From: Limnanthes douglasii subsp. nivea
Taxonomy: Eukaryota > Streptophyta > Magnoliopsida > Brassicales > Limnanthaceae
Reading direction: 5' to 3'
NCBI GenBank assembly: GCA_036936605.1
Contig: JAUPFV010000001.1
Location: 313,922,809 to 313,986,808 of the forward strand
DNA length: 64,000 nt
The notes beneath the pieces were generated by a model, which saw only the letters and a program-made list of their open reading frames with translations, made no database searches and was not told the origin of the DNA. Position 1 is the first letter of the stretch. Each line of letters opens with the position of its first letter. Below, piece after piece: positions 22,962 through 34,190 of the stretch. The translations under genes were made by a program, and so were the position numbers.

Positions 22962-24133
22962 TTGCATCCGGAGAAAGCTATGGCAAGAAAAATTAAACAC
23001 AAGGCTCGTGGTTTTTTTATCATAAGAGAGGTTCTATATAAAAAATCCTTCAGCAGACCTCTCCTGCGCTGTTTGGGGGTTGAAGAATCCCAAACTGTTT
23101 TATCCGAACTACACGACGGAAAAGGATCAGCACATTGTGGCTACAGGGTACTAACCCAGAGGGTATTATTGACAGGATACTATTGGCTATCCATAGTGAC
23201 AGATGTTAAAGAAATGGTAAAAAAATGTGATCCATGTCAAAGGTATGGCAACGAAATTCATGTGCCAGTAGTATCTCTGGAGTCTATTTCTGAGCCAATA
23301 CCTTTTACTCGTTAGGGGTTGGATTTAGTTAGACCTCTACCAATGGCGTCCGGAGGGTAGATGACTATTATTGCTTCTATTGATTACTTCTCAAAGTGGA
23401 TAAAAGCAACTCATCTGGCAGGAATCACTTCAAAAGCTATCATAAAGTTCGTCTTATCTAACATATGTTGCAGATTTGGGATTCCTCAGAAGATTACCAC
23501 AGATAACGGGCCACAGTTTGATAACAAAGATATGGAGAATTTATGTGCTTCTAGGGGAATTCAGTATTGCTTCTCTTCTCCTTTCCACCTACAGGAAAAT
23601 GGCCAAGTTTAATTGGCCAACATGACTATTTTTCTGGGTTAAAAAAGAATTTAGAAGGGGCTGCAGGGAAGTGGCCAAGCTATCTACAAGAAGTGTTGTG
23701 GGCATACCGAACTAGTCTTAGGGCTACTACACAGGAATCTTCTTTTGCCTTGGTGTATGGGATGGATGTTATTACTCATATAGAAGCTACCCTACCATCA
23801 TACAAGGTCCATAATAATTCCGAACAAGCTAATCAGATATCAATTAAGAATCAGTTGGACTTAACAGAAGAAAGAAGGGTTAAAGCTCATATTAGACCAG
23901 CCCACTACCAAAGCTTGATGAGAAACAGGTTTTCTTCCAAGATCAAAAGAATAGATTTTCAACTAGGAGATAATTTTTTGAGAAAAGTCTTCTTACACAC
24001 CAAGGAGAAGCAGTTCAGTAAGTTGGCTCCAAAGTGGGAAGGCCCTTTTGAGGTCTACGAAAATCTTAAGCCTGGGACATATAGGCTTCAGGACAAAGAA
24101 GGGAGGCTTTTGAAGCACCCCCTAGAATATTGA
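22962..24133 (+). pseudogene. integrase of inner Tat-type element
   Basis: N-terminal zinc region in 22962-23315 (ELHDGKGSAHCGYRVL, KKCDPCQRYG). Stops at 23316-23318 and 23358-23360 stand where Trp or other codons are expected. The core 23361-23612 has Asp in ASIDYFSKWI and Asp in TTDNGPQFDN. The third catalytic residue, Glu in NGQVE, is replaced by a TAA stop at 23610-23612. A frame change leads to 23567-24133 with EVLWAYRTSLRATTQESSF, FALVYGMD and the C-terminal domain (KLAPKWEGPFEVYENLKPGT). Inactive. Confidence 0.9.
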
Positions 24134-24707
24134 ACACCTCAGGTTATAACTAGAGTAAAAGTTGTGTAAATATTTACTTGTTAAATATCAATGTAAATAT
24201 TATGGGGCCTACTCTTTCCTACCCTGGTGGCGCAATGAGGTTTTAATGAGGTGTCCGGTTTTTTCATTCAATAAGATATGATGCCTTCTTAAAACATCTG
24301 ATGTGGTTTAACTATAATTCTATTCAAGTACAAGTCTTTGATTTAACACTTTGGATCTTTGATAGATCGAATTAACCTGGTCGAGTGATGACCATCAAAT
24401 ACATGTCATCAGAGATATTAAACACTCTCATTTAAATATTTCTGAAATAATTAGGGTTATTTAAACATTAGCCGGTAAAATTAAAAGGAAATAAAGTGTT
24501 GAACAAAGCAAGATTTGATAAATAAACCTATCCAGACTCAAATCGGATAACATTACCAAATTAAAAAATGTGTCTTGGCCATCCAAGGACTTTAAGTATT
24601 TTAAAAGACTTATCCGGACTCAAACTGGATAACATTACAAAACTTCCTTGGCCATCCAAGGAGTTTAGTAGTTCACAAAAGTAAGAAAAAAAACAGATGT
24701 TTAAACC
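24134..24707 (+). other. spacer between pol and antisense ORF of inner element
   Basis: Non-coding on both strands. It holds a block near 24219-24262 (TACCCTGGTGGCGCAATGAG followed by GTTTTAATGAGGTGTC) that is matched at 36442-36481 in the third element. Two related stretches (TATCCGGACTCAAACTGG and a variant) near 24530 and 24605 are about 75 bp apart and each is followed by CTTGGCCATCCAAGGA. Confidence 0.6.
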
Positions 24708-27583
24708 TTAGGGCTTGTCCCCTTCGGATTTTCCTTCATCGCCTCCTTTCTTACGACTTTTGAGTTCGACACTCGAACACTCACCGGTTCCTTCTTCGTC
24801 ATCAATAGTGGAGTCAAGCCCACTGGAAAAGTTGTACTTGTCGCCAGTTGCTTTGATGTGATGAGGAAGATCTTCAAATTCTACATATTTCCATAGGGGA
24901 CCAAGAGTCCTCTTCGGAAATGTCTCATGGAAGAGCAGTACCATGTCAGACCTAACTTTATTGTATCTTTTCTCAAGGGAGTCTATCACCTCATTGGTAT
25001 ATTTATCAATGCTTTCCTGAATAGTTTGTTCCTGCTCCTTCACCAAGTCTTCTTTCTCCTTGATCACCTTAGACACAGTACCTTCTAAGGAAGTCTTCTC
25101 ACCGGAAAAGGTTTGAATGATACCATCTTTGGTCTTCAAGTCTTCGCTTAATGTGGTGAGATCCTTTTTCTAAACCAGAGCACTTAGTTTGGAGCTCAGT
25201 ACTGGCCGTCTCCGAAGTGGAAAGTTTGGTTGATAGATCCTCTTTGTTCTTCCTCAATGCTTCTATATCTATCTTCAGTTCTTCTATGCTCTGATTAGCA
25301 TTGAGAAGATTTGTTGACGGAGACTCTTTGTCAGTAGTGAGGGTATTGATGAGTGCAGTTTGACTCTTCACTTGTCTCTCCAGATAAAGCACTGGTTGGA
25401 TGTGACCAAGAGATAATGGGCCACAATGTCTTGTTCTCCGGAGACGGAGAAATACTTACCATTATAAGTCACCATGTTAGAGGAGCTTGAAGGACGGAAA
25501 GGACCAGCAAAGTCATCCTTCTTACAGTCGTTGAAGTAAAGATCAATATCTTGAAGGGCACTAATGTCCACCCCATCTATCCCTCCTCTGGTAGCCTCTC
25601 CGGACTGCAGACCTGTTGGAATCTTCTCTAGTAGAGTGGGGTCAACAGGGGCTGGTGGAGGTAGAAGCTCCGAAGGGCGAAGAATTATTTATTCCCCTAA
25701 GGTGACATTTTTTGTTTTGGCATCCTTTTCGTCACTGATTGCTCTTCGTTTCCGATCCTTTTTTGGAGGCCTTGGTGGTTTTTGTGACTCTCCTTCCCCC
25801 CTAACAGTCTCAGCCTCTACTACCTTGAGCAAGGCAGCGTCGATTCCCCCTTAGTTCCCCGAACTAGTCCCCTCTGTGACAGCTTGGACTACCTCTGTTG
25901 CGGCTTTCTTCTTTTTCCCTTTCATCTTGCTGGGAGTTTTGGCTCTAGAAGGCAAGACCAGCTTACCATCTTTGGCTTTTGTCCGTTTAAGGATTACGCT
26001 GGGAGGAGGAGGTCTAGTTAGTTCTTCCTATGTGAGATCCCTCCGACCTGTGGTGTTCCACAAATGGGACCTCACCAGATTGCCTGCGGTGAAGCAGTTG
26101 TGGAAGCCATTCCCCCAACGCTCCGCAGCCCATGCGTTCAGTTTGGAACAGGTTATTTTCCCCTCCTCCAGGTATCCGGTAAACTCCTTCGGCAGCACTG
26201 AAAAAGAAGTGACGAATAAATCAGGAGAGGAATACTTGTAAGTTAAAAAGAAGGACATGAAAAACAAAGATAAAGAACTTACCCGTACTCTTACATATGC
26301 TAGTTAACATACTGGGGTTGGTATTGGCTTTCATCTTCCTACCATTCTCCCATGACCCACTGATGAACAAGAACTGTGTCCTCCAGTTCTTCTCAGATTC
26401 CAGTAAGTCGTCTACCACTTTGAAATTGTTCCCCATATTATGATGGTGCCATAGTGGCAAATTTATCTATTAGGAGAGGATTTTAGATAACCTCGATGTC
26501 ATTATGCAAGCAAGGAGAGAATACTAGGCGTTCGGGCTCAACTGGATTGGGCAAAGCTTCACCACGTGGAAATACCTGACAATTTCTGGGCCAGTGGGAA
26601 CCGAAGTCCCCAGTTTAACACCTCAATGAAGATGACCACCTCATTGAGTTTACAGTCCATCGGAGTCTCCGGAGTGACAGGTATCCTTACCTTCACTAAC
26701 TCTGGGATCCCCCACTTTGTCCGGATTCGACCCAACTCAGCGGTATGGGTGTAGAAATAGTTTATATTCTGCACAGCCATAAAATATTTAACATTGACAT
26801 TTTTTATGCAATGGCCTACCTTGACCTCCAAGCACAGCGGGAGATCCGGATGACCCACACCAACCTTGCCTTTTTTCCCCTTCCTCTTAGAGGCAGCATC
26901 CCCGGTTTGACTTGATGCTTCCATTTTGAAGGGAGCCTCTTCGATACTGTCCTCCATTGCTTCTTCCATCACTGTGGAAGGTTTATATGTTACCTTAGAT
27001 AGTGGAGGATCAGCTTCTGGCACTAAAAGTTGTTCGGATGAATGAGCACCTGTTGTTTCTAAAGGCCTGGTATCCGGTTGAGATTGAGATCCGGAGGGCT
27101 TGGCCTTTAAGGCTACTTTAAATTTATCTGATCCAGAAGGCTTACCTTGTGAAGTTTTTTGGATGCCTCCGATCTAGAGGGCTTTGGCAGTGATGTAGTT
27201 TTATGGGATTTGGACATACGAGTCGTCCGCCGAGGGGTTGATTTTTTCAGGGACTTCTCTATGTCAGAACCCATTGCTATGAAGGGGGGAGATTTTCTGA
27301 CACTTGAAACCGTCTTTTCTTTAGCAACAGAGGGTCGAGACTCTTGCACAAAAGAGTGTGAGGGAAGATGAGAGAGGCTTGGTTTGAATAACTGTCTAGG
27401 TTTGGGATTTCTTGAGGAGGACAATCCTTGGTTAGCCTCTTGGATCTGTTCACCAGATTTCTCACTTGGGTAAACTGAGAGACCAACAGCAATATGTTTC
27501 TCTTGTTCAACGTTTTTCGTTTTTTCTAGTTCTGACAAGTTCAACCAGCCGCCTTTAACAAGTGCGTTTCTGGTTGTGAACAT
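24708..27583 (-). pseudogene. antisense ORF of inner Tat-type element (spliced, function unknown)
   Basis: A gene on the strand opposite to gag-pol, from ATG at 27581-27583. Order: N-terminus rich in Ser/Pro/Lys (27113-27583), a Lys-rich block and a globular domain (26559-27023, with VNVKYFMAVQNINYFYTHTA), then VVDDLLESEKNWRTQFLFIS before the 85-bp intron at 26198-26282. After it LPKEFTGYLEEGK and AWAAERWGNGFHN follow. Next a basic, Pro-rich linker (25600-26000), then a coiled coil rich in Glu/Lys/Leu (25099-25392, 24708-25139). A one-base frameshift near 27140 and stops near 26560 and 26480 disable this copy. Antisense extra ORFs are known in Tat elements; no function is established. Confidence 0.75.
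26198..26282 (-). other. intron in the antisense ORF
   Basis: Donor G|GTAAGTTC and acceptor TTCTTTTTCAG|TG on the minus strand, 85 bp and A+T-rich. Joining the flanks keeps the frame (…KST joined to VLPKEF…). The third element has an 81-bp GT-AG intron at the matching place (38255-38335), with the same donor GTAAGTTC. Confidence 0.75.
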
Positions 27584-28035
27584 AAAAATCTTCTAGAACA
27601 AGTTTGAAGATGAATGTGGGAGTCTCTCTCTCTCTATAAATATTTTTAGTGATGAAGACAATGAAATAGTGAAAAAGAATTTATATAACAGTAGAAAAAA
27701 GTAACTGTTACCTAAGATGAGTTGAAGAGTTTTGGCAATCATTAAAGACGGCGCAAACGTGTGAAGGGTTAAATGCCCAGGTAACTTTCTAGGCTTAGTG
27801 GGTGCGCCGATCTAGGAAGAAAACAGCTGGTAGGTCGAACCGGACTGTGACACGTGTCCCACGATCCAAGAAGAAAACTCTTAGAATTCTGGGAAAGGAA
27901 GTCGGTCCGGACAGGTTTCAAACTGAGTTAATAATGAAGATAAACCTCCCAGCACAAAGTGACTGAGTAGGTCGGACAAAGTTACTACTGGCCAAGTAAA
28001 TTTTTTAGTCTTTCCAAAGATATTTCACAAGGCAT

Positions 28036-28049
28036 AAAAAAGGGGCTAC
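28036..28049 (+). other. polypurine tract of inner element
   Basis: AAAAAAGGGGCTAC directly before the TGATGAG of the 3' LTR. It is the second-strand primer. The matching site in the third element is AAGAGGGCCAC. Confidence 0.85.
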
Positions 28050-28402
28050 TGATGAGTTCGGATTATCCAGTCACAGATTACTGATTTATCCGGACAAGGG
28101 AAATTCAGACATAAACGTACCACTGAACTATCCGGACATGACAAAAGTAAATAAACACCTAAATACATTTTTGACTAAGCTATGTGCTAATCAGGTTAAT
28201 AGATTAATGAGTCCTTGAACTTGACCCGGTTTCATAACTTGACCCGTAAGCCCATGGGTCCGTAATTAAGGGTATGTATACCCTTACAACTTTCATTAAT
28301 GAGGGTAATGAACATTTAATAAAACTAGGCTGCTCAAATCTCTCATTACTTTATACCAAAACACTTTACAAAATTACCCTCAGCCTAAAATAAACCAAAC
28401 CA
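28050..28402 (+). repeat. 3' LTR of inner Tat-type element
   Basis: 353 bp, same ends as the 5' LTR, with a few small gaps and scattered substitutions. Followed by the ATATT duplication. Confidence 0.93.
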
Positions 28403-28407
28403 ATATT

Positions 28408-28684
28408 CAAACCCAAAGAAGGTGCGCGCATATTTCCACGTGTTATTCTATTATAACTTATTCTTAAAGTTTGTTAAACGGTTATAACAGAATGACACAT
28501 GTAATTTTGTGATTAGACACGCGTATAATTTAATGATTGGTATAATATTTAATGTAAATCTTACAAATAATGGATAAAGCCTTTATTGAGGATTTTTCAT
28601 ATTTAAGAAAATTTCATGTATTTCAATTTCCTTTCTTATTTTCAGTTCATCATTTTGGCTTCGTATTAAAATTTCTCTAAACAC
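28408..28684 (+). repeat. 3' LTR of outer element, second part
   Basis: Continues the LTR broken at 18136. It matches 13100-13384 over its whole length (see left LTR). It ends near CTCTAAACACA, after which copia relic C resumes at about 28700. The exact end may lie a few bases either way. Confidence 0.72.
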
Positions 28685-28699
28685 AACTAAAATTAATTT

Positions 28700-30870
28700 G
28701 CCTTCGTTTGTGCACCTTTAGGGTCCACACAACCGACTAAATCAACATCAAAATTTTCTGATCTCCTATATGTCAATCTTTAGTGTTTAATTTCATTCAA
28801 GTAATGAATGACCATTTTTAGTGCAATCATATATTTAACATCCAAATTGCTCAAGTACCTTTGCAATATCCATATCATGAATGATACATATCTTATGGTG
28901 CACACCTGATCATATGATAGACTTCCTTTAAACAAAACATAAGAATATGTATACAAAAGTAGCATGTATGTTTCTCCCTTGGAGCATTAATTTAGTGAGA
29001 ATTATTACTTTTAGCTATAAGGGTATTTGTAGGTTTGTTGTTTTCCATTATATAATATCTTAACATGATCTCAATGTATGCATTTTTTTTATACATATGT
29101 GATCTAACGAGGGAGATCCTAATAATTTGGACCCCTAACAAAAACCATACTTCACCAAAATCTTTCAAACCAATTGTTTCCGAAAGAGAAGCTCTAGTGG
29201 AATGTAGTAGGTTTATATTGTTTGTATAATGAGTATGTCATAAATATACAACACCAAATATATATTTTTGTCCCACTTAACTTGTGATAAGCACAATCTC
29301 AAGATAATTAATCCCAAATCCAAATGAGAAAATTACTTTTAAAAATTTATACTTAGTATTTATGGCTTTGATCTATAATGTCATTTTGAACTCTACATTT
29401 CATCCTTGATTTTGATTGGATTGTTTCCAGAATCTTAGAAGATTATCTAATGTTCATTTAAAAATGCCATAAAATCTGAAAGCACAACACTTCTTCTTTC
29501 TCTAGTGGATCGACGTAATATATGCTCATCTGGTTGCACAATTTCTTGAGTTTGTTGAGTTTAATTACCAAAAACATGATTAATAATTCTTTCTTAGCAG
29601 GATGCATAACATTTTTATAAGGTATTGAGCTCTTTGGAATGTTAAAGATAATATATCAACTAACTTCAACCGGCATATCGATGTAAGAGACTGGATGAAT
29701 CGAACCCGTTATAGCATATTGAGGGACTATGTCACACTCATTTAGGTAAAGGGAAAATGAGCCACAAATTTGTTAAGTAGATCTATCATAACGACCATAA
29801 CACTTACTCATACGGTCGTGTATAAAAAAATTAATCTTTTTACAAAGCTATAATCCAGCATCGATTTTAAAATATTTTAGTATGTGAATAACTTCATATT
29901 TATCTTTAAGTTGATAAAGATACCCAAATCATGAATAGTCATTTATAAATGAAAAGAAATATCATAGGGTGTTTCACTGATGTGTAGGAAATAGGCTACA
30001 AATATTGGTATGGATTAATTCTAAGACGTTTGTTGAATGATAGACATCAAATTTCTATGTTTGGTATGTATTCATGTAATACACCCAGCATATGTCTCAA
30101 ACTCAGAGTAAAGAAGAACACTACCATTAACAAACTTGTCAATATTTCTTTTAAAGATGTGACCTAAACATCTTACCAAGGATATGGTGGATTGTTTTAG
30201 TTATTTTATGTTATTCATTACAAGATTGTAATTGGAAAAATTATATAATGCATATAAATTATAATTACTATCCAAAACACATGTTCTAACACAAAGATTT
30301 TCATAAAATAGATGAAATATTTTGTTTCCAAAAGTACAACTCGTATCACACTTATCCAATATAGAAAATAAAATTTAGTTCTTTCGTAAATAAAGTAGAC
30401 GTAAAACATCATCCAAATATAACACATGTTGAATAATCAAAAATAAATTAAAACTCCAAATAGTCTTTGCAAGGAATGAAGACCCCTCAGTAGTAGATAT
30501 TGAAAACTTACCATTATTAAGACTTCAACTTTGGAGTGTACCATACAAAGAGACATTAACATAAGTTGAATTTGATGTATCAACCCTTCATGCGTCTTTT
30601 GATGCTTAAACTATATTACATTTTGAACAAACTCCTGAAGTGAGTTACCTTCTTGGGCCATCCATTCTTTCAAAGTCTCACAATAATTCTTCATGTGAAG
30701 ATCCTACAATGAAAACATGACCTAATATTTCCTGCATCCGGTTTTTTTGGGTCACTACCGTGAGAGCCGATACTAGAACCTTTATGTTGTGAAATTGTAC
30801 TATTTTTTCTCTTTTGTTTGTTGTTCTGACCATTTGGAACTACAATCATCATGTTAGCCTATTTTCTTCC
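28700..30870 (-). pseudogene. copia relic C: gag to RNase H start (right of the nest)
   Basis: Minus-strand pieces, reading down: gag zinc-knuckle region and protease start at 30480-30860 (GQNNKQKRKNSTISQHKGSS, CFHC, then VDTSNSTYVNVSLYG, matching the canonical VDSGATTHIS pattern). A barely readable integrase and RT region follows (29000-30400). The RT/RNase H connection lies in 28780-28965 (YDQVCTIRYVSF, LQRYLSNLDVKYMIALKMV). The RNase H start GCVDPKGAQTKA is near 28705-28740. The domain then continues at 12895 beyond the nest. Stops are everywhere. Confidence 0.75.
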
Positions 30871-31008
30871 CTGAATATATTATTAATCATTATGCATAAG
30901 TCGTAATATATTCAGGGAAACAAATAGGCTAACATGATTATTGTACTTTCAAATAGTCAAGAGAACAAACGCAAGAGAAAATCTAGTACAGTTGCACAAG
31001 GTCGTAAA
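30786..31008. repeat. inverted repeat with ~100-bp arms, made of copia gag
   Basis: The left arm (about 30786-30888) is the minus-strand gag segment of relic C. The right arm (about 30908-31008) is the same segment on the plus strand. The innermost 40 bases of each arm are nearly perfect complements (GTTAGCCTATTTTCTTCCCT against GGGAAACAAATAGGCTAAC), separated by about 20 bp. Translated, both arms give related Lys-rich gag residues (NNKQKRKNSTI and ENKRKRKSSTV). Confidence 0.8.
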
Positions 31009-31138
31009 TAAAAGTACTAAAGTATAGTTTTGTCACCTTAAGTCGTATGTCATCTTAAAAATAATGAATCTCGGAGGTAACAACATGAATATATAAGATA
31101 CAACAATGGCCTCTCGAAGTAAAACATTGAGTGTTTCC

Positions 31139-31320
31139 TGATAAAGATATAGAATTTTGAGGGCTTCAATGTAATTAATAAAAGTCTTATATGATCAATG
31201 GTAAATATATAGGACTGATTTTGAACTGTTTTTAAAGATGAGGGGCTAAAGTGCAATTAACCCATTTATCTAACTGATTATGTTACTCTAAGTCTGAATA
31301 CCTATAAATAAAGGGTGAGA
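31139..31320 (+). repeat. 5' LTR of third Tat-type element, truncated
   Basis: Matches 40380-40560: GATAA(A/G)GATATA, AAAAGTCTTATA, GGGCTAAAGTGCAATTAACC and CCTATAAATAAAGGGTGAG are shared. It begins TGATAAAG. The TATA box TATAAATA is at 31303-31310. After 31320 the match fades, so the R/U5 part and the PBS seem deleted or heavily changed before the gag ATG at 31387. Confidence 0.85.
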
Positions 31321-31386
31321 TCTGATTTGCGAAGAGAGAAAAATAAAAAAGATGATCAAAATCCATTTTAACAGACTCATTCAGAC

Positions 31387-32760
31387 ATGGAAGATCGAAT
31401 GAATCAATTAGTGGATAAAATCACAGCTCTAAATGAAAAGTATGATCAAAGACTAGTAAGATATTTAATCAGGTAGGCTGAAATTTCAGGTACGACAAAT
31501 TGAGGACAAGAATGATGTGAACAGCAAATCTGATTGATCTTGCACATCTCGTCAGATTCAAAGTGAGTAGAGGAAATATATTTTGAATCTAATAAAGAGC
31601 ATCGTACTTCATGAAAAATAGAAAAAAAACAAGCATAGGTATGTTACATCCAGTGATGATGAGTTGGACAATTTGACATTTGAACAGAAGAGGTATCATG
31701 GATTTTTGAAAGAAGAAAAATGGAGATCTCGAAGTCACGAAAAGAATATAAATTAAGAAGAGACAATGTTCCTCTTTGTTTAATGGAAATAGAGTGGTGT
31801 GGAGGAAATACATTGAATCAATACACATGAGTCGATGATCGGAATTCGTATGCTGTCATGGGAACAAGAGGAGATAATCAGTACGTTCAAGGAGTTGACT
31901 GGAGAAAGTTTCCTTTAACAACCGTGATAAGGTCTATCACTCTTCTGAAGCGGCTTGATATCTTTAAGGTCGAAAAAATGATAGGATGCAAGATTCTGAT
32001 GACCACATCGAACGGTTTAAGAATTATATGATGAACTTCGAGGATGATGATAGGCTAGTATGCAGGATGTGGGAAGTAAAGAGCGACGAGAAAATGATGA
32101 CACAATAATACAATGCAACAGGATGTGAGGGAGTAGCTGAAGGACTATAAAAAGTGTTTTGTGTTAACAAAAGCTGGTTTAAATAATTTTGAAGATTTTG
32201 TAGTCATGGCTGCATTTCAACAAGGTTTATTACCGTGTGATTTAGCAAATGAAAAACAAATAGAAGAGTTTTAACTTTTGGAATACTGATGGCTCAAATC
32301 GAGGATCAAATTAAAGCAGAATAATCGACTAGAGTTTGAGGAGTGGTTGGATCCAGTCAAAACATATTCATGGCATGTGTCAAATAGTCAAGGGCACTCT
32401 TCGAATTTGACCCAACCATCTCGTCCAAGGAATAATAATAGTTTTCCTCCTCGAAATGGAGGGTACCCAACTCAGGCTACAACGTATCAATTTCAAATAT
32501 TGAGGTCAAATCAAGGGATAAGGCCAGAATATTATGTCGATTTAACTGAGAATGTTGTTGCAATTTATGTAAAGGCAAAAGAATATGTGAGTTTTAAAAA
32601 GTTTGCCCCAATAAATAGACCAAGGGAAAAGCGCAACAACATGTTCTGTAAGTATCATATTGACATATGACATGATACTACACATTGTATAGCTTTGAAA
32701 AATGAGATGCATATTATAATTGAAAATGGTAAATTAGTCGCTTTTTAAAGGGCATAGCAG
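31387..32760 (+). pseudogene. gag of third Tat-type element
   Basis: Starts with ATG at 31387-31389 (MEDRMNQLVDKITALNEKYD). The core is readable near 31950-32075 (KRLDIFKVEK, then after a frame change RFKNYMMNFEDDDRLVCRM). A second core part follows near 32195-32290 (VMAAFQQGLLPCDLANE). The C-terminal part 32347-32670 ends in FCKYHIDI, followed by a stop and HDTTHC, i.e. the C-x2-H...C finger with a stop inside. Homologous block by block to gag of the inner element. Confidence 0.8.
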
Positions 32761-33089
32761 TGGGTCAAAGGCTCCAAATGCATCAACTTTGCAAGAAGCA
32801 AATCCAAACTCAAAGAAAGAAAATATGATGATTATGGAATTTAAGTTTGATGATTTTGATGCAGCTTCGGAATATTTTGACACATATCTGGATCAGTTGA
32901 TTTTGATGGTTGTGGTGAACCTTTAGAGCAAGGACGAGTTCGAAACTTATGTGAATATTTTGAGTCCTTGGCAATTTTTGGAGGATATACTATGACTGGT
33001 AACACCAATAGCTTTAGGAAAAGGCATGTAACAAGTTTAGCTACCTAAATATAAATAGGGATGTCTACTCATTTGTATGGTGAGAAAGA

Positions 33090-33480
33090 TGTTCCTTTTA
33101 TTTCGGTAAGGATGATTTGAGAGGCACTGCAGGTCCTTCTGGAGATGCAATGGTTATTGGAGTAGGAGTCGTTGTTATTGAAATCCGACGTGTTTTAGTA
33201 GATAGAGGAAGCTCTGTAAATGTTATATTCAAGTCAATATATGGTAGGATGTGTAATCCTCCTCGAATTTGTTAATCATATCGTACCATAATTTGGTTTA
33301 TATGTGTGACAGCCCGGTTAATTGGAGAATTCAATGGTAAAGTATGTTTAGGAGAGGGGCTTTTAAGAAAGAAGGATCAATTTTTATTCATGGTGGTAGA
33401 TTGTCCAAGAAGTTATAATGTTATTTTTTGGAGATCTTGGATTTCGAGGATGTAGAAGTCGATCATTTATCAACGGTCAT
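33090..33480 (+). pseudogene. protease of third Tat-type element
   Basis: After a frame change the strand reads FGKDDLRGTAGPSGDAMVIG and IRRVLVDRGSSVNVIF, the counterpart of ILIDTGSSANI, with Arg replacing the catalytic Thr. The end block CPRSYNVIFWRSW is near 33400-33445. Broken by stops near 33270 and 33310. Confidence 0.75.
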
Positions 33481-33489
33481 ACATATTAG

Positions 33490-34190
33490 AGAGGCAAATT
33501 ATCCTTTATGGACAGCAAACCATCTTTTAGTAAGAAAGAAGAATGGAAAATGGAGAATGTGTGTTGACTTCACCGATTTAAATTGAACATGTTCTAAAGA
33601 TCCATTCCATGTTCTTCGAATAGATAAGCTGGTTGATTCTACTTTAGGGAATAAAATTTTATTTTTTATGGATTCTTTTGCAAGGTATAACCAGATTTAG
33701 ATGGATCCAAAAGACCAAGAAAGCACTACATTTATTACAGATCGAGGCTTACATTGTTATAGGGTTATGACTTTTGGGTTGAAGAATGATGGAGCAACAT
33801 ATCAAAGGTTGATGAATAAATCTTTTGCTTCTCAGATTGGGAGAAATATGGAGGTATATATCGATGATATGTTAGTCAAACATTCAGCTCATCAAACGTA
33901 CTTGGAGGATTTAGAGGAAACTTTTTGAAATTTAAGGGTTATTCACTAAAGCTAAACCCTGAGAAATGTACTTTTGGAGTTGGATCAGGGAAGTTCTTGG
34001 GGTGTATAATTAGTGAAAATGGGATAGAGGCCGATCCAGAGAAGTTGAGGGCTTTAGTTTCAATGACATCATCTCAAAGTATTAAGGAAGTACAAATCTT
34101 AACAGGAATATTAACTTTCCTTAATCCATTTATTTCGAGGTTTTCAGACAAGTGTCTTCCTTTTTTCCAAGTATTATGAAAACCAAATGA
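33490..34190 (+). pseudogene. reverse transcriptase of third Tat-type element
   Basis: Blocks in order: NYPLWTANHLLVRKKNGKWR, MCVDFTDLN, LVDSTLGNKILFFMDSF, then 33701-33928 with DRGLHCYRVMTFGLKNDGAT and the intact catalytic box VYIDDMLVK (near 33855-33880). 33925-34179 holds KLNPEKCTFGVGSGKFLG, and EVQILTGILTFLNPFISRFS follows. Stops sit near 33586, 33698 and 33926. The catalytic Asp pair is retained, unlike in the inner element. Confidence 0.88.

Larger units (their letters stand above)
18137..28402 (+). mobile_element. inner Tat-type Ty3/gypsy element, full length
   Basis: About 10.27 kb. LTRs at 18137-18505 and 28050-28402 begin TGATGAGTTCGG and end AAACCA. The target duplication ATATT is perfect at 18132-18136 and 28403-28407. 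PBS follows the 5' LTR and the PPT AAAAAAGGGGCTAC precedes the 3' LTR. Plus strand: gag, protease, RT, RNase H, second RNase H, integrase. Minus strand, between integrase and the 3' LTR: a long spliced antisense ORF. Order, second RNase H and antisense ORF fit the Tat lineage. All genes carry stops or frameshifts. Confidence 0.95.
12920..28684 (+). mobile_element. outer Tat-type Ty3/gypsy element, split by a second element
   Basis: An old plus-strand gypsy element lying inside the RNase H of copia relic C. Left LTR about 12920-13384, PBS-like site at 13387-13404, then gag, protease, RT, two RNase H regions and the start of integrase up to about 17945. The 3' LTR begins near 17946 and is interrupted at 18136 by the inner element; it resumes at 28408 and ends near 28684. 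The sequence across the junction (GGTTATATT then CAAACCCAAAGAAGG) lines up with the left LTR (GGTTAAATTTAGAGGAAAGG). Two RNase H regions plus the PBS type point to the Tat lineage. Exact outer ends are uncertain by tens of bases. Confidence 0.8.

Noticed and set aside
25564..26241. Two plus-strand genes in the inner element
   Set aside because: They are the back strand of the antisense ORF, which has homologous blocks in the third element; the plus frames have none.
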